Source of the DNA: Betaproteobacteria bacterium
Lineage (GTDB): Bacteria; Pseudomonadota; Gammaproteobacteria; Burkholderiales; Rhodocyclaceae
DNA: 57,563 nucleotides
Direction of reading: 5' to 3'
Assembly (NCBI GenBank): GCA_009780885.1
Contig: WQZF01000009.1
Coordinates: forward strand, 1-57,563
Under the pieces are notes generated by a model. The model did no database searches and was not told where the DNA came from. It saw only the letters and a program-made list of their open reading frames with translations. This document shows positions 56,271-57,563 of the stretch, piece by piece. Each line of letters starts with the position of its first letter. Position 1 is the first letter of the stretch. Both the position numbers and the translations under genes were made by a program.

Positions 56271-56714
56271 ATGGCAAGAAAACCGAGTGGGGCTGAAGTT
56301 CTCGAAAAAGCGAAAAAGCTCCTGACCCAGGCCCGGACGGTCGAAGAACTGCGGCAAGCGCAGGCGGTTGTTCTGCCGTTGATTTATCGTTTGACGATGA
56401 AAGAAACGGCGCAAGCGATTGGAGTTTCGGTTGGCTGGGCCTGTCAGTTGCGCACCCGTTTCATCATCGAAGGCGGCGTCAGCACCGTCGGAGCTCCCGC
56501 CCCGGCGCGTCGCCGGCGCGAAAACATGACACTGGAAGACGAACGCGCCTTTCTCGCGCCTTTTTTTGACCGGGCACGGGAAACCGGCGTCCTGGTCGTC
56601 AGGGATGTCAAACTGGCGCTCGACGCGCGCCTGAAACGCTCGGTGGCGCTTGCCTCCGTCTATAACCTGCTGCACCGCCACGGCTGGCGCTCCAGCATGA
56701 ACGAGCTGCGTTGA
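56271..56714 (+). CDS. Free-standing double helix-turn-helix protein (IS630 N-terminal-like)
   Basis: 147 residues with a strong ribosome site (GAGGTG). An HTH at about 41-64 (LTMKETAQAIGVSVGWACQL), a basic linker ARRRRE, and a second winged-helix segment at about 107-140 (DARLKRSVALASVYNLLHRHGWR). This matches the paired DNA-binding domains of IS630-type transposases, which are normally followed by a DDE catalytic domain. Here the frame stops and a terminator follows within 80 bp; no DDE domain is present in any frame nearby. So it is either a truncated transposase or a domesticated DNA-binding protein. Repeat copy 9 follows 106 bp later. Confidence 0.8.
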   Translation: MARKPSGAEVLEKAKKLLTQARTVEELRQAQAVVLPLIYRLTMKETAQAIGVSVGWACQLRTRFIIEGGVSTVGAPAPARRRRENMTLEDERAFLAPFFDRARETGVLVVRDVKLALDARLKRSVALASVYNLLHRHGWRSSMNELR

Positions 56715-56772
56715 ATCCTGCATTGCAACGGCGGCACGACAGGCAAAACCCGAACGCCCGAGCATTCTCCCC

Positions 56773-56795
56773 AACCCCCATTGCCGGGGGTTTTT
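56773..56795 (+). terminator. Terminator after the double-HTH gene
   Basis: AACCCCC-attgcc-GGGGGTTTTT, a compact GC stem with a T run, 59 bp after the stop. Confidence 0.9.
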
Positions 56796-56820
56796 CATTT
56801 GGGCCCGCTTCTTTCGGATA

Positions 56821-56899
56821 ATTTTCTAAATTTGTTTAAATAATATTTCGCTACAGTAGAGAATTACAGCCAGGAATTACTTAAACAGATTTAGAAAAT
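56821..56899 (-). repeat. Dispersed TIR element, copy 9 (79 bp, inverted)
   Basis: Ends ATTTTCTAAATT and GATTTAGAAAAT (one mismatch). On the minus strand the core CTACTGTAGCGAAATATTATTTAA matches copy 4 almost exactly, making copies 4 and 9 the closest pair. It lies between the terminator of the double-HTH gene and an IS200/IS605-like hairpin. Confidence 0.88.
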
Positions 56900-56908
56900 T
56901 TTGAGTCA

Positions 56909-56928
56909 CCCCAACCGGAAGGTTGGGG
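56909..56928. mobile_element. IS200/IS605-like end hairpin
   Basis: CCCCAACC-ggaa-GGTTGGGG followed by ATTCCTCGACACAA. This hairpin plus the GGATTCCTCG flank resembles the ends of IS200/IS605 (TnpB-type) elements, or the guide-RNA region next to tnpB. No tnpA or tnpB is visible within the window, so it would be a remnant or a solo end. Confidence 0.4.
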
Positions 56929-57033
56929 ATTCCTCGACACAACGCGGGGCGCCTTCGGCGCCTGTTACGCTATGTCTCGCTGACCCCGCCATGAATGGCT
57001 TAGGATTGCGCTCGACAGGTGTTCAAGGGAAAA

Positions 57034-57069
57034 AAACCCGAAAAGCTCATCTCCGGCTTTCCGGGTTTG
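57034..57069 (+). terminator. Terminator-like hairpin
   Basis: AAACCCG-aaAAGC ... GGCTTtcCGGGTTT, an imperfect but long stem flanked by an A run and a short T run. No intact gene ends just before it. Confidence 0.5.
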
Positions 57070-57351
57070 TTCGGAACGAATCCGATTGTCATTGGCCCGC
57101 CCGGAATCGAAGTATTCACGGAAAGCCGCATGGTTAAGCGGTTTATTTTTCCTCTACTTCGGAAATACCCCCAAAAATGCCCCCATTTGATCCTTGTTAC
57201 CCCTGTTTTGCCTAATTTTTAAGCTAACCCTAGCGGTAGGCAAAAAAATAGAGCTAAATCGAGCCTCGCGCCGCAAGGGCAGGAATGCCCCCCTTGGAAG
57301 AACCCTTACCCGGGGGGCCATGCTTAAGGACTTGGCGGGCCATTGCAAGGT

Positions 57352-57471
57352 TTATAAAGGCTCAAGATCGCCATCAAAATCCCGTGCATTGTGGGCCGCT
57401 TGCGCTGCTTCAATTTCGGCAAGCCTTGCCCGGATTTCGCTACTATTGATCCGGCCAGCAGAAGTATGAAG
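57352..57471 (-). pseudogene. Short coding-like frame, possibly broken
   Basis: A minus-strand frame ending at 57352 reads SSEIRARLAEIEAAQAAHN and then ARDFDGDLEPL before its stop. The composition (Ala/Glu/Arg helix, acidic tail) looks like real protein, similar to small antitoxin-like or regulator tails. It has no ATG in frame; an ATG occurs one frame away at about 57488, so a one-base shift would give a small protein starting MPLKTSYF. I cannot tell a broken gene from an unusual start. Confidence 0.3.
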
Positions 57472-57473
57472 TC

Positions 57474-57563
57474 TTAAGCGGCATATTTGACGTGCGGGTC
57501 TTGGAAGAAGCTCTTGACCCGTTCGGGAGATTGTTCGAGTTTTACCATGTGCTCGGTGGCGGC
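57474..57563 (-). CDS. C-terminal end of an unidentified protein (runs off right edge)
   Basis: 29 codons from the edge to a TAA at 57474. The peptide contains AATEHMVKLEQSPERVKSFF and ends DPHVKYAA. The first part vaguely recalls the tail of tyrosine recombinases, where a helix with AAxxM-type spacing follows the catalytic tyrosine, but the fragment is too short to decide. The gene lies outside the window. Confidence 0.4.
   Translation of the reverse strand, partial: AATEHMVKLEQSPERVKSFFQDPHVKYAA

Larger units (their letters stand above)
56900..57473. other. Gene-poor stretch with inverted repeats
   Basis: About 570 bp with no secure gene. From left to right: an IS200/IS605-like hairpin (56909-56928), GGCGCC-ttc-GGCGCC (near 56948-56962), a terminator-like hairpin (57034-57069), TTTTGCCTA / TAGGCAAAA (57207-57214 and 57237-57245) and GCCCCCC / GGGGGGC (57287-57293 and 57312-57318). 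Base use is more AT-rich around 57130-57260. The pattern suggests remnants of mobile DNA at the edge of an accessory region. Confidence 0.5.

Noticed and set aside
57194-57469. Plus-strand frame of 91 codons near the right edge
   Set aside because: Crosses several inverted repeats. The opposite strand reads more like protein at 57352-57471.

Overview
The window looks like a chromosomal segment of a free-living, flagellated betaproteobacterium, most likely close to Rhodocyclales. I infer this from the metX-metW pair, the trpEGDC order, the ferrooxidans-type gshA next to gshB, a classic betaproteobacterial porin, a regulatory-type PTS (EIIA-HPr-EI without a permease), the CDP-6-deoxyglucoseen-reductase-like ferredoxin reductase, and a FleSR/sigma-54-type flagellar hierarchy. 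Most genes are GC-rich with long antisense open frames that are not genes. I could run no database search, so the taxon is an inference.

Layout. 1-2.1 kb: a truncated IS630-like start at the left edge, then metW and metX behind a SAM-II-type riboswitch with its own terminator. 2.1-9.4 kb: ferredoxin reductase, an atypical SDR, HemJ-like protein, RlmL-type methyltransferase, a di-heme cytochrome c, queA-tgt and tRNA-Leu(CAA). 9.6-13.6 kb: a di-heme peroxidase, a membrane histidine kinase and a tandem-receiver response regulator. 13.9-16.5 kb: a large secreted protein of unknown function. 16.9-30.3 kb: the rod/hook flagellar cluster (flgBCDEFGHIJKL plus a secreted hypothetical protein on the minus strand; flgA, flgM and flgN on the plus strand). 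30.5-36 kb: YciA thioesterase, FadL-like channel, OsmC-family protein and a PatZ-like acyl-CoA-synthetase/acetyltransferase. 36.1-39.7 kb: gshB, gshA and a porin. 39.9-43.9 kb: trpEGDC. 44.3-46.8 kb: ptsI, ptsH and EIIA. 47-56 kb: fliFGHIJ on the minus strand, then fleS, fleR and fliE on the plus strand. 56.2-57.6 kb: a free-standing double helix-turn-helix protein resembling the DNA-binding half of an IS630 transposase, then gene-poor DNA with several inverted repeats and a truncated gene at the right edge.

How the genes work together. The flagellar genes form a hierarchy that can be read in the DNA. FleS/FleR is a sigma-54 two-component system, sigma-54 promoters precede flgB and fliE, and a perfect-spacing sigma-28 promoter precedes flgM, the anti-sigma-28 factor.

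The most unusual signal is a dispersed family of nine AT-rich elements of 78-80 bp. They have 12-bp terminal inverted repeats (ATTTTCTAAATT / AATTTAGAAAAT) and a central CTAC(T/A)GTAG dyad. All nine are intergenic, about one per 6.4 kb. Most lie within about 70 bp downstream of a stop codon; one sits inside the flagellar operon between flgF and flgG, and one abuts the ptsI stop codon. They look like a MITE-like or 3'-end-associated repeat family that I do not recognise.
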